From: Candidatus Bipolaricaulota bacterium
Lineage (GTDB): Bacteria > Bipolaricaulota > Bipolaricaulia > UBA7950 > UBA9294
Assembly: GCA_030603215.1 (NCBI GenBank)
Contig: JAUVYF010000005.1
Location: 1 to 41,114 of the forward strand
Direction: 5' to 3'
Length of the DNA: 41,114 nt
Shown: in pieces, positions 1 to 6,713 of the stretch
Numbering within the stretch: the first letter of the stretch is position 1
Layout of the letters: every line of letters starts with the position of its first letter
Program-made: the position numbers and the translations under genes
Notes under the pieces: generated by a model
The model's database searches: none
The model's input: the letters and a program-made list of their open reading frames with translations, nothing else
Told to the model about the DNA's origin: nothing

Positions 1-31
1 GGTGTTCTGTAATCTTCCCTTCCCAACCTCG

Positions 32-68
32 CCCCGTGTAGTAGTAGGATTGGAGTTACTACATGGGG
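32..68. repeat. 12-bp imperfect palindrome (stem-loop)
   Basis: CCCCGTGTAGTA (32-43) pairs with TACTACATGGGG (57-68) over 12 bp with a single G-U wobble, around a 13-nt loop. Neither strand has a T-run after the stem, so it does not look like an intrinsic terminator. It sits in the repeat island and may be a REP-like palindrome. Confidence 0.6.
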
Positions 69-140
69 TAAAGGGAGAGGGATGTCTCATGATCTGGAAT
101 CTGCCTCTTCCTTGTTTGTCCATCGGTCTTCCCGTTTCGC

Positions 141-165
141 ACTCCGCACTCCGCAATCCGCAATT
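141..165. repeat. heptanucleotide tandem repeat (ACTCCGC)
   Basis: ACTCCGC, ACTCCGC, AATCCGC and a partial AATT follow head to tail, about 3.5 units. This resembles short tandemly repeated repetitive sequences found between genes in some bacteria. Confidence 0.6.
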
Positions 166-171
166 GTCTTT

Positions 172-203
172 GCTCCTCCGCACCTCTGCGCCCTCTGCGG
201 TTA
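172..203 (-). repeat. CGCAGAGG-type dispersed repeat, minus orientation
   Basis: Read on the minus strand this begins AACCGCAGAGGGCGCAGAGG. It matches closely the start of the 32-bp repeats on the plus strand at 40711 and 40833. The family is therefore present at both ends of the window in opposite orientation. Confidence 0.6.
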
Positions 204-347
204 GATGACTTTGTCTTTTTGACCCATATTGTGCTTTTCTCTGTGGTCAACTGCTTGTTTGGGCGGCTTTCCATACGTCAATATCTTCAAACCGCTTGAT
301 GGCCATTGTTTTCCCTTTTCCCGTCGACGTTGCTTGGACTATCGACC

Positions 348-372
348 TTGGACGTTGGACTTTGGACGTTGG
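348..372. repeat. heptanucleotide tandem repeat (TTGGACN)
   Basis: TTGGACG, TTGGACT, TTGGACG and a partial TTGG follow head to tail. The 7-bp period is the same as in the repeat at 141-165 but the unit sequence is different. Confidence 0.65.
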
Positions 373-463
373 CCCATGATTTTCGCTGCGATCTCCGCGA
401 TTAACTAGTGTCTTTTTTGGCGACGTGGGAAGGGTTTAGCCTTATACCCCTTTCTTCCTTCCC

Positions 464-1303
464 TTATGCGTTCTTCCCTTTGCGGATGTAGATCACCCAG
501 TATAGTGTCGCTACAAAGAATGCTCCTCCGACGATGTTCCCCAACGTCACCGGTATCAGGTTCATCACCATTCCTCCAACCGTAAGATGGGAGAGCTTTT
601 CGCCGAGACCGGCCGCGGTGACGACAGCGGCCTGACCCTTCAACACAAGGCCCATCGGGATAAAGAACATGTTGGCCACGCTGTGCTCGAATCCGCTAGC
701 AACAAAAGCCATGATCGGAAAGAAGATCGCCCATACCTTTCCCACGACTGTGCGGGCAGAGACGGCCATCCACACCGCAAGGCAGACAAGCCAATTGCAC
801 AGGATCCCGCGGGCAAATGCCTCTAAGAATGTCAGATTTATCTTAGCATTGGCAATAGACAGGGCTTGGGCTCCGACCAGGCTGCCGTTCGTCTTCCACA
901 GTCCGCTCCAGTACATAAGAAGGACGAGAAGAAGTGAGCCAGCAAGATTAGCGAAGTAGACGATCGTCCAGTTTCGCAGCAACCCGCTAAACTTTGCTTT
1001 CCCGCCAAGGACGGAGATAGCGATCAGATTGTTGCCGGTGAATAGCTCAGCTCCAGCGATCACAACCAGCATTAGCCCCACGCTAAACACCGCACCGGCG
1101 ATCAGCTTCGCCATTCCAGCGCCAAGGAAGCTTGACATATCGTGAGTGACCATGATCGCGAGCTGGGCACCAAAACCGATATACACGCCCGCAAATATGC
1201 CAAGGATCGTTAGACGTAAGGTATTTGCTTTCGTCTTTGCAACACCTATCGTCTCTGTCAACGCTTCAGCGATCGCCGCTGGGGTCTTGCTGTTCATCTC
1301 CAT
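464..1303 (-). CDS. focA: formate/nitrite transporter (FNT) family channel
   Basis: A 279-residue inner-membrane channel of the FocA/NirC family, expected to form a pentamer that moves formate or a similar small monovalent anion. About six hydrophobic helices can be seen. The motifs ELFTGNN (Thr89) and GFEHSVANM (His207) match the pore threonine and histidine of E. coli FocA (Thr91, His209). I chose the ATG at 1303 because AAGGAGG stands 8 nt upstream; an in-frame ATG at 1402 would only add a basic, non-homologous leader. It is the last gene of the hydrogenase operon but is separated from the protease gene by a 255-nt gap with an inverted repeat, so its expression may be tuned separately. The hydrogenase context favours formate as substrate, but the sequence alone cannot exclude nitrite or hydrosulfide. 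Confidence 0.9.
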   Translation of the reverse strand: MEMNSKTPAAIAEALTETIGVAKTKANTLRLTILGIFAGVYIGFGAQLAIMVTHDMSSFLGAGMAKLIAGAVFSVGLMLVVIAGAELFTGNNLIAISVLGGKAKFSGLLRNWTIVYFANLAGSLLLVLLMYWSGLWKTNGSLVGAQALSIANAKINLTFLEAFARGILCNWLVCLAVWMAVSARTVVGKVWAIFFPIMAFVASGFEHSVANMFFIPMGLVLKGQAAVVTAAGLGEKLSHLTVGGMVMNLIPVTLGNIVGGAFFVATLYWVIYIRKGKNA

Positions 1304-1437
1304 TGATACTGCCTCCTTACGGGTTTCTTGTTGGAAAAGTTCTTTCGATCTGACACGCTGCAACCTTGATCTCTGGCATCTTCGCTTTCGGACCCGGGGC
1401 ATCGTTGGTCAGTCTGTCGCGGTCGCCCCGACGAAAT

Positions 1438-1463
1438 GGAAGGGTACGAATACTGACCCTTCC
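1438..1463. other. 8-bp perfect inverted repeat between hycI and focA
   Basis: GGAAGGGT (1438-1445) and ACCCTTCC (1456-1463) flank a 10-nt loop. On the transcribed minus strand the stem is followed by ATTTCGTC, which is too poor in T for a strong terminator. It could attenuate read-through into focA or stabilise an mRNA end. Confidence 0.5.
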
Positions 1464-1558
1464 TCCACTCTTTCCTTCATTTTCCCCCGCCGAGCTTGGC
1501 CGTGTCACTTGGGAGGATATCGCCCACCACGAGGGAATGGAGGTTTCTCAGTCCTACC

Positions 1559-2044
1559 TTACTCTGTAAGCGGGAAAGCCTCGGTGAGAGCATCCACAAG
1601 CCATTGGACCGCTTGTGTTACCTCAAGAGACATGGATTGCCCGAGTTGCGTCTGTGCGGGCTGGATCCCAACAAAATACGGATCAGCTTCAGTCTCCTGG
1701 CAGATCGCATTGACAAATACGCGAGGCGAAAGCGTGTGCGTAGAGATGATCGCGGAGTTTAACTGCTCGGGTTTGAACATACGTATCATTCCGGCCAAGG
1801 CCCCAAAGTCAATCGCATCGATGACGAGTAGATTCTCAGGACCGCTGTTGACGATGGGCTGAATGTAGTTCTCAGGCACAGTACCGACATCCATTACTCT
1901 GGCACAAACCTTCCCGTAGAGTTGTTGACACACCAAGGGACCGGCTCCATCATCACCTTTCAAGGTGTTGCCAATCCCGACGATAATCGTCCTACACCCT
2001 CGCAGTTCTCTTAGCTTCTCAAGAACTTCGTCAGCGGCGCTCAC
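1559..2044 (-). CDS. hycI: HycI-type [NiFe]-hydrogenase maturation endopeptidase
   Basis: A 161-residue cytoplasmic protease that should trim the C-terminal tail of the hydrogenase large subunit once nickel is in place. The family signature GIGNTLKGDDGAGP is at residues 23-36. The likely metal-sensing residues are Asp31/Asp32, the aspartates of DAIDFG (76-81) and His103 in STHTLSP. The fold matches the HycI branch, which serves formate-hydrogenlyase-type enzymes. Its probable substrate is the large subunit at 8572-10293, which ends in a cleavable tail after DPCYSCTER. Translation starts at a GTG, with AGGA upstream, 7 nt after the stop of the ferredoxin gene before it. A second, different protease gene (17193-17726) serves the other hydrogenase. 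Confidence 0.9.
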   Translation of the reverse strand: MSAADEVLEKLRELRGCRTIIVGIGNTLKGDDGAGPLVCQQLYGKVCARVMDVGTVPENYIQPIVNSGPENLLVIDAIDFGALAGMIRMFKPEQLNSAIISTHTLSPRVFVNAICQETEADPYFVGIQPAQTQLGQSMSLEVTQAVQWLVDALTEAFPLTE

Positions 2045-2051
2045 AGCATTC

Positions 2052-2657
2052 CTACAACCGAATATTCAGTTCGTATTTACACTTAGGGCACAGGATTCGC
2101 ATAAAATCGCTTGTTTGGACGGTTTTGTCGGCCTGTGGTTGAATAGCTTCCAGTTCTATGGACAGTTCCCTGCTTTTCGCAATCAAGAGTGAAGGATTGG
2201 TATAGGCTAGTGGGCCAAGTTTTTCATAGAGCCAAATGAGATGTTTCTTGGTGCCTATCACTGCACCACACTTTTCGCATAGTTGAAGTTCATATTCGTG
2301 GGTCTCAATTGTGCTCCCCCTATCCATGGTGGCCAGATCCCACTCATTTGAGAGCCCTATACCTTCTTCTGTTATGCAATTGTCTCTACAATTGCCGCAA
2401 AAGATGCAGGTATCATACCGAAGGGTAAGTCTTCTCACCGGTGGACTGGCATCAAGATCGTCGACTTGAGTGAGTGCTTCGGTCGGACACACATTCACAC
2501 ACGCACCACAGCCAATACAGGTATCAAGATCGAACTCCGGTTTTCCTCTATACCTTTCAGGCACCACGCAAGGCTCAGCGGGAAACCGAGTGGTGAATCG
2601 CGGTGAGAAAACCGCTGTCACTGCTTCTTTCAGTTCTCTTAGCTTGGGCAGACGCAC
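2052..2657 (-). CDS. HycF/NuoI-like polyferredoxin subunit of the membrane hydrogenase
   Basis: A 201-residue iron-sulfur protein expected to carry electrons to the small subunit on the cytoplasmic face. Two [4Fe-4S] motifs are visible: Cys47-50-53-57 (CIGCGACVNVCP) and Cys84-87-90-94 (CIFCGNCRDNC, without the usual proline). A C-terminal pair of CxxC knuckles (Cys127/130 and Cys190/193) could bind zinc or iron, as in some HycF/HyfH-type proteins. It starts at GTG 2657, two bases after the mrpG stop, with GGGAG upstream. Its place after the Mrp genes matches the MbhN position in archaeal membrane-bound hydrogenases. The general role is well supported; the role of the C-terminal knuckles is inferred. 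Confidence 0.82.
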   Translation of the reverse strand: MRLPKLRELKEAVTAVFSPRFTTRFPAEPCVVPERYRGKPEFDLDTCIGCGACVNVCPTEALTQVDDLDASPPVRRLTLRYDTCIFCGNCRDNCITEEGIGLSNEWDLATMDRGSTIETHEYELQLCEKCGAVIGTKKHLIWLYEKLGPLAYTNPSLLIAKSRELSIELEAIQPQADKTVQTSDFMRILCPKCKYELNIRL

Positions 2658-2659
2658 GG

Positions 2660-3022
2660 TCAGGCTCCCTTCGTACTACTGTCTTCTTGGCTCTGATTGT
2701 CGATATCTTCTCCATACATGTCGACTACACTCTCTTTCCACAGCTTGACGCCGAAGGAATATGCGCCCTTGGCAATGGCATGGGCAGCGGTGGGAGAGGT
2801 TAGCACAATAAACACAATGCAAACCAGCGCCTTAGCACTGATCGAGCCTGAACCACAAGCGATGGCCACTCCTGCCAGCAGCAGACATGTGCCAAGGGTA
2901 ACACACTTTGTGGCTGCCTGTAGGCGGTTGTAGACATCAGGGAAGCGGACAAGCCCGATACACCCGAACACATCGAATAGTACCCCGATCGTTATCAGCG
3001 TATATCCTGTAATTTCAGTCAT
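2660..3022 (-). CDS. mrpG: Mrp/MnhG (MbhC-like) antiporter subunit G
   Basis: A 120-residue membrane protein of the MnhG/PhaG family, with about three transmembrane helices. The family block FGCIGLVRFPDVYNRLQAA lies near residue 19 and the following PTAAHAIAKGAY segment is also typical. It is a small accessory subunit of the Mrp Na+/H+ antiporter module that is fused to the hydrogenase here. The ATG overlaps the end of mrpF by 8 nt and has GGAGGG upstream. The C-terminus is hydrophilic and probably cytoplasmic. Confidence 0.93.
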   Translation of the reverse strand: MTEITGYTLITIGVLFDVFGCIGLVRFPDVYNRLQAATKCVTLGTCLLLAGVAIACGSGSISAKALVCIVFIVLTSPTAAHAIAKGAYSFGVKLWKESVVDMYGEDIDNQSQEDSSTKGA

Positions 3023-3272
3023 CGAAATGCCTACCCTCCAGGAACTTGGACAACGCTATCGTACCGATGAAACTCAGAAGCGCCCAGGCAAGGGCGACGT
3101 TAAGATAGAAGTCGCTCTTTGTCACCATCCCTAGGATGGCGCAGAACCCTACGACCACTGTGCCAAGGATGTCGATGGCTACGGTTCTGTCCGGAGCAGT
3201 AGGGCCGCGCCCTAATCGATATAGGCACAGGAAGCAACACACGCACAAACCGGTGTAGAACAGCGTTATCAT
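3015..3272 (-). CDS. mrpF: Mrp/MnhF (MbhB-like) antiporter subunit F
   Basis: An 85-residue protein with three transmembrane helices of the MnhF family. The conserved GPTAPDRTVAIDILGT segment has the family's Asp-Arg pair in the first loop, followed by the second and third helices. I chose ATG 3272 because AAGGGGAAG lies just upstream and the helix begins at once; ATG 3311 would add a charged leader overlapping mrpE. It is one of seven Mrp-type subunits in the same order as in free-standing mrp operons, so it probably supports ion translocation driven by the hydrogenase. Confidence 0.9.
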   Translation of the reverse strand: MITLFYTGLCVCCFLCLYRLGRGPTAPDRTVAIDILGTVVVGFCAILGMVTKSDFYLNVALAWALLSFIGTIALSKFLEGRHFDD

Positions 3273-3283
3273 AACTTCCCCTT

Positions 3284-3787
3284 CTACTCGAACACCTTCT
3301 CCAAGAACCACTCAAACCTTTTACCGATGCGCTTTGTCGTCTCCTCGATATCAGTAGCTTTCACGTTTATCCAGTGCACGTACAACACGCCCTCCTCTCC
3401 AACGTCTACGGTAAGCGTGCCTGGCGTAAGGGTAATAGAATTGGCCAATGCCGTAACGCCTGAGTCTGAACTCAGGTTGGTCTTGATCTTCACGATGCCG
3501 GGATGTATCGGCATCCTTGGATGCAGAGCGCGATAGACAACGTCCAGATTCGCTACCACGATGTAGTAGAACAGTACCGGCAGATAGACAAGGAACCAGA
3601 ATATGCGTACCGGCGAAACAAAGATGTAGTGCTCCTTTGGCAGGATTTCGTGGAACAGAACAGCCACAACTGCGGAAGCAATCAACCCTGCTACCAGTAC
3701 CTGGATGTCGATCTTGCCGTCAACAAATGGCCATGTGTACACTATCCAAACGACAAACCCCAGGCCGAAGTAAACGAGTCGTCTCAT
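3284..3787 (-). CDS. mrpE: Mrp/MnhE (MbhA-like) antiporter subunit E
   Basis: A 167-residue MnhE-family protein. The N-terminal half has two or three membrane helices. The soluble C-terminal half carries the family block around PGIVKIKTNLSSDSGV and SITLTPGTLTVDV, ending in a typical HWINV motif. It starts at ATG 3787, 10 nt after the mrpD stop. MnhE is needed for assembly or activity of Mrp complexes, and in archaeal membrane hydrogenases the homologue MbhA lies in the sodium-translocating module. No unusual residue was noticed. Confidence 0.93.
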   Translation of the reverse strand: MRRLVYFGLGFVVWIVYTWPFVDGKIDIQVLVAGLIASAVVAVLFHEILPKEHYIFVSPVRIFWFLVYLPVLFYYIVVANLDVVYRALHPRMPIHPGIVKIKTNLSSDSGVTALANSITLTPGTLTVDVGEEGVLYVHWINVKATDIEETTKRIGKRFEWFLEKVFE

Positions 3788-3797
3788 ACTAACACCT

Positions 3798-5315
3798 CTA
3801 TTGCGTACCGATTACCTTGGTCGAGTACTCCAATCCATCCACCAACGCCTTCACTGCCGGATCAAGGATACTGCTCCTCAGCGAAGGAATTATCACTAAC
3901 AGGCACATCAGGATGCATAGACACGCCAGGCTGATCATGGCAACGACCATTGCTCCCCTGTGTTCCCGTATCTGCTTCAGTGTCTTCGGCAGCTCACCAA
4001 GAAACACGTGCCGTTGAACCTTCAAGTACATGATCAGCGTGCATAGGCTGACAAAAACGATCACTGCAGCTACCCAGATGAAATGAGCCTGAACAGCGGC
4101 AATCACAAGAATCAGCTTACTCCAGAAGCCGCTGAACGGGGGGACGCCGGCAACTGAAGCCGAGGCCACCGTACAAGCTGCACGTGTGAACGGCAGCTTG
4201 CCTCCCAAGCCTCCCATCTTCCTCATATCGCGTGTGCCGGTAGACATCTCCACTGAACCACTTGTCAAGAACAGCAGAGACTTGTAAACAGAGTGATTGG
4301 CCAGATGGAACAGACCGCCAAGGAGGGCCAGTGAGGCCCAAGCCGGGTTACCTCCCCTGGCGAGGATGAGCCCCCCAAGACCTATACCAAGCACAACATA
4401 CCCTATCTGACTGATGCTTGAGTATGCAAGGAGGCGCTTTAAATCCCACTGCCCTAATGCCAGGAACGCGCCGGCAACCATGCTGGTGAGACCAAGGATA
4501 ACCAGGATCCATCCTGTGTGAAGCGAGATACCGAACACGTTGAACAAGATGCGAGCAAGGGCGTAGACGCCAAGCGTCTTGATCAATACACCGGAAAGCA
4601 TCGCTGAAATAGGGGCCGGCGCCGACGGATGCGCATCAGGTAGCCAAGCGTGGAATGGCACCAACGCTGCTTTCAGAGAGAAACCGGCAATAAAGAGGCT
4701 TAGGGCGAACGTAAGTCCTAGATTCAGTCCTGATGCCTGGATCGCCTTGCCGATGTAGGCCATGTTAAGGGATCCTGTATTTCCGTAGACAAGACCGACT
4801 GCAAACAGGACGAATATCGATGCAATACTTCCCAGCACCATATACTTAAACGCTGCTTCCAACTCCTCGGCCCCACAACCAAATCCAACAAGGGCATACG
4901 ATGCAATAGATGCAATCTCCAGGAACACAAACAGGTTGAAGATATCCCCGGAGAGCACTACGCCGTTCATGCCAGCGATCATGAGTAAGAACAGACTTAG
5001 ATACTTCGCCTTGGCGGTGTACTGCTCCATGTAACGGGCGCTAAACAGCATCGCCGCGGTGCCGACTGTACCGATCACCAACAGCATCAGCGAACTCAGT
5101 CCGTCAAGGACGAGGTTGATCCCAAGCGGTATCGACCAGTTACCGATCTCATAGACACCGGACTTGCCAATAACAGCGATTGCCAGTCCCAGCAACGAGG
5201 CGGTAGCCAGGTTGGCTAGTAGGGTGGCAATCCGCTTGCCTCTCTCGCCAAAGATCGGAAGCAGAAATGCTGTTACCAATGGCACAGCGACAAAGACGGG
5301 TAACGGTATGCTCAT
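3798..5315 (-). CDS. mrpD: Mrp/MnhD (MbhH/NuoN-like) ion-translocating antiporter subunit D
   Basis: A 505-residue protein with about 14 transmembrane helices, from the NuoL/M/N and MrpA/D family of ion-pumping subunits. The expected charged residues are present within helices: Glu133 in FVFLEIAS, Lys215 in SLKAALVPFHAW, and Lys246 in GVLIKTLGVYAL. The motif FHAWLPDAHPSAPAPISAML is typical of MrpD. It starts at ATG 5315, overlapping the mrpC stop as ATGA. In MBH-type complexes this subunit lies next to the hydrogenase module and may carry a coupling ion. The operon has a second pump subunit (6714-8570), so two ion paths are likely. Confidence 0.95.
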   Translation of the reverse strand: MSIPLPVFVAVPLVTAFLLPIFGERGKRIATLLANLATASLLGLAIAVIGKSGVYEIGNWSIPLGINLVLDGLSSLMLLVIGTVGTAAMLFSARYMEQYTAKAKYLSLFLLMIAGMNGVVLSGDIFNLFVFLEIASIASYALVGFGCGAEELEAAFKYMVLGSIASIFVLFAVGLVYGNTGSLNMAYIGKAIQASGLNLGLTFALSLFIAGFSLKAALVPFHAWLPDAHPSAPAPISAMLSGVLIKTLGVYALARILFNVFGISLHTGWILVILGLTSMVAGAFLALGQWDLKRLLAYSSISQIGYVVLGIGLGGLILARGGNPAWASLALLGGLFHLANHSVYKSLLFLTSGSVEMSTGTRDMRKMGGLGGKLPFTRAACTVASASVAGVPPFSGFWSKLILVIAAVQAHFIWVAAVIVFVSLCTLIMYLKVQRHVFLGELPKTLKQIREHRGAMVVAMISLACLCILMCLLVIIPSLRSSILDPAVKALVDGLEYSTKVIGTQ

Positions 5316-5680
5316 CCTCTCAACCTCCGTATCTTGGTAATGTCGAATGTCCTATACTTGCCGTATATTCTGATGCACAAGGAGATCATCAGTGCTAGTG
5401 ATCCCAGACTGATGACGATTGAAGTGAGGACGAGCGCTTGGGGTAACGGGTCGACAGATCCGTTGATAAAGCTAGACAAGACCTGTCCCGTCTCTGGATT
5501 CAGGTCACCCTTGCCGATTATCGGAGCTATTCCGTTTGTGCGATAGCCAAGCATGATAAGAAACAGGTTAACGGCATATTCCATAACCATGATGCCGATC
5601 ACGATCTTGACCATGTTCTTCTTTGTAATCGCGCAGTACAGCCCGATCATGAACAGAAGAAAGCACAGCGCATACAACAT
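5312..5680 (-). CDS. mrpC: Mrp/MnhC (MbhG/NuoK-like) antiporter subunit C
   Basis: A 122-residue NuoK-like protein with three transmembrane helices. The diagnostic MnhC segment DPLPQALVLTSIVI is present, as is the buried glutamate in GIMVMEYAVNLF. The first helices are followed by a loop (about residues 46-75) and a basic cytoplasmic tail. It starts at ATG 5680, 4 nt after the mrpB stop. The subunit contributes to the lateral ion pathway between the B and D subunits in Mrp and MBH structures. Confidence 0.95.
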   Translation of the reverse strand: MLYALCFLLFMIGLYCAITKKNMVKIVIGIMVMEYAVNLFLIMLGYRTNGIAPIIGKGDLNPETGQVLSSFINGSVDPLPQALVLTSIVISLGSLALMISLCIRIYGKYRTFDITKIRRLRG

Positions 5681-5684
5681 GGTG

Positions 5685-6170
5685 TCACTCCTCGTCGTCG
5701 TTAGGTTCTTCGCTCCCGGCTTCGTAATGACAGCAGATCGATAGGGTTAGGATGATCAAGAAGAGTGATGCCCCCACCTTAAGACCGATAGCGATATTGG
5801 AAAGCGGTATCGTCCCCGCGCTGATGAGTCTCAACGACTCTCCGGGCAGGTAGTTCTGATACAAGAAGTTGGCAAAGAATGCTCCGCCAAAGGCAAACCC
5901 GAGGATTGCCACTAGCGCGAACAGAAACGCGCCAACGGAATCCAATTTCGATGCCAATCCCAGCGGCAGATTAGCCTCAACGAACTCTCTCCCGTAGGCA
6001 AACATAAGCAGCACGTAGGAAGAAGCCAAGATTATGCCGCCGGCAAATCCTCCACCAGGTGTAAGGTGACCGAACAGAACAATGTAGATACCAAACAGGA
6101 AGATAAGCAGCTTTACCCAGCTGCTAATCGTCTTGACTATCACTGTCATCCCTTTCATTCCGTCGATCAT
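5685..6170 (-). CDS. mrpB: Mrp/MnhB (MbhF-like) antiporter subunit B
   Basis: A 161-residue membrane protein of the MnhB family with four helices. The signature FGHLTPGGGFAGGIILAS is at about residues 33-50. The C-terminus is acidic (EEPNDDEE) and probably cytoplasmic. Its ATG overlaps the stop of the preceding gene as ATGA, with AGGAGA upstream, which suggests translational coupling. Together with the 179-residue protein before it, it completes the part of the antiporter equivalent to MrpA C-terminus plus MrpB. Confidence 0.95.
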   Translation of the reverse strand: MIDGMKGMTVIVKTISSWVKLLIFLFGIYIVLFGHLTPGGGFAGGIILASSYVLLMFAYGREFVEANLPLGLASKLDSVGAFLFALVAILGFAFGGAFFANFLYQNYLPGESLRLISAGTIPLSNIAIGLKVGASLFLIILTLSICCHYEAGSEEPNDDEE

Positions 6171-6706
6171 CCTAGTCTCCTCCTGCTCTTCTTCCGTAGT
6201 ATCGCACTGGCACCGAGGATCGAGGTGAACAAGACAGTCGCCTCTCCGAGTGTGTCGTAGGCACGGAAGTCAAGGATCACCGAGGTGACGATGTTCGCTG
6301 CTCCTGTTCTCTGGAGTCCTTCACTGAGATAGACCTGTGAAGCGGCGTCAGGAACCTGAGTGAAGATGGCTGTACCAAAAGCAGGGAGCGTATCCAGGAC
6401 CTTCATGCCGGCCAGGAAGATGACAGCAATAAGAACGATCGATACGACGACCCCGAAGAACTCCTTGTCCCCGCTGATGAAGGTAAGATCACGAGAGATG
6501 GTAGCACGAATCAAGATAATCAACCCTAGAACTTCTACCACAATCTGTGTTATTGCAATATCCGGTGCACACAGGAACAAGAACATCAATGAGCCGACAA
6601 ACCCGATCGAGCCGACACAGATCACCGCGCTGAGCAGGTTTCTGGTCTCCACCGCGATGACGGCGGCGATTATCATGAACAGCATTAATACGTAGAGTAT
6701 CAGCAT
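6167..6706 (-). CDS. MbhD/MbhE-like protein (detached C-terminal part of MrpA)
   Basis: A 179-residue membrane protein corresponding to the DUF4040 plus MbhE-like region that forms the C-terminus of MrpA in ordinary antiporters. Visible family blocks are APDIAITQIVVEVLG (N-terminal half) and LDFRAYDTLGEATVLFTS (C-terminal half). Five or so helices are expected. I chose ATG 6706, with GGTGAT upstream, which falls 7 nt after the stop of the NuoL-like gene; the upstream ATG at 6736 would lie inside that gene. With the NuoL-like protein at 6714-8570 it makes up a split MrpA. In archaeal MBH these two pieces are MbhD and MbhE, here joined in one protein. Confidence 0.87.
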   Translation of the reverse strand: MLILYVLMLFMIIAAVIAVETRNLLSAVICVGSIGFVGSLMFLFLCAPDIAITQIVVEVLGLIILIRATISRDLTFISGDKEFFGVVVSIVLIAVIFLAGMKVLDTLPAFGTAIFTQVPDAASQVYLSEGLQRTGAANIVTSVILDFRAYDTLGEATVLFTSILGASAILRKKSRRRLG

Positions 6707-6713
6707 AGTTTTA

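Larger units (their letters stand above)
1..463. other. gene-free left-end repeat island
   Basis: No convincing gene lies here: the short open frames are made of repeat sequence and have no ribosome-binding site or recognisable product. The stretch holds a long stem-loop (32-68), two heptanucleotide tandem repeats (141-165 and 348-372) and a purine/pyrimidine-biased repeat (172-203) related to copies near the right end of the window. The focA stop codon marks its inner edge. Confidence 0.7.

Noticed and set aside
430-463. Intrinsic terminator after focA
   Set aside because: A GGGAAGG/CCTTCCC pair exists on the transcribed strand, but with a loop of more than 20 nt and no following T-run.
1146-1862. 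Long plus-strand open frame opposite focA and hycI
   Set aside because: It is antisense to well-recognised genes, with no ribosome-binding site and no plausible protein motif.
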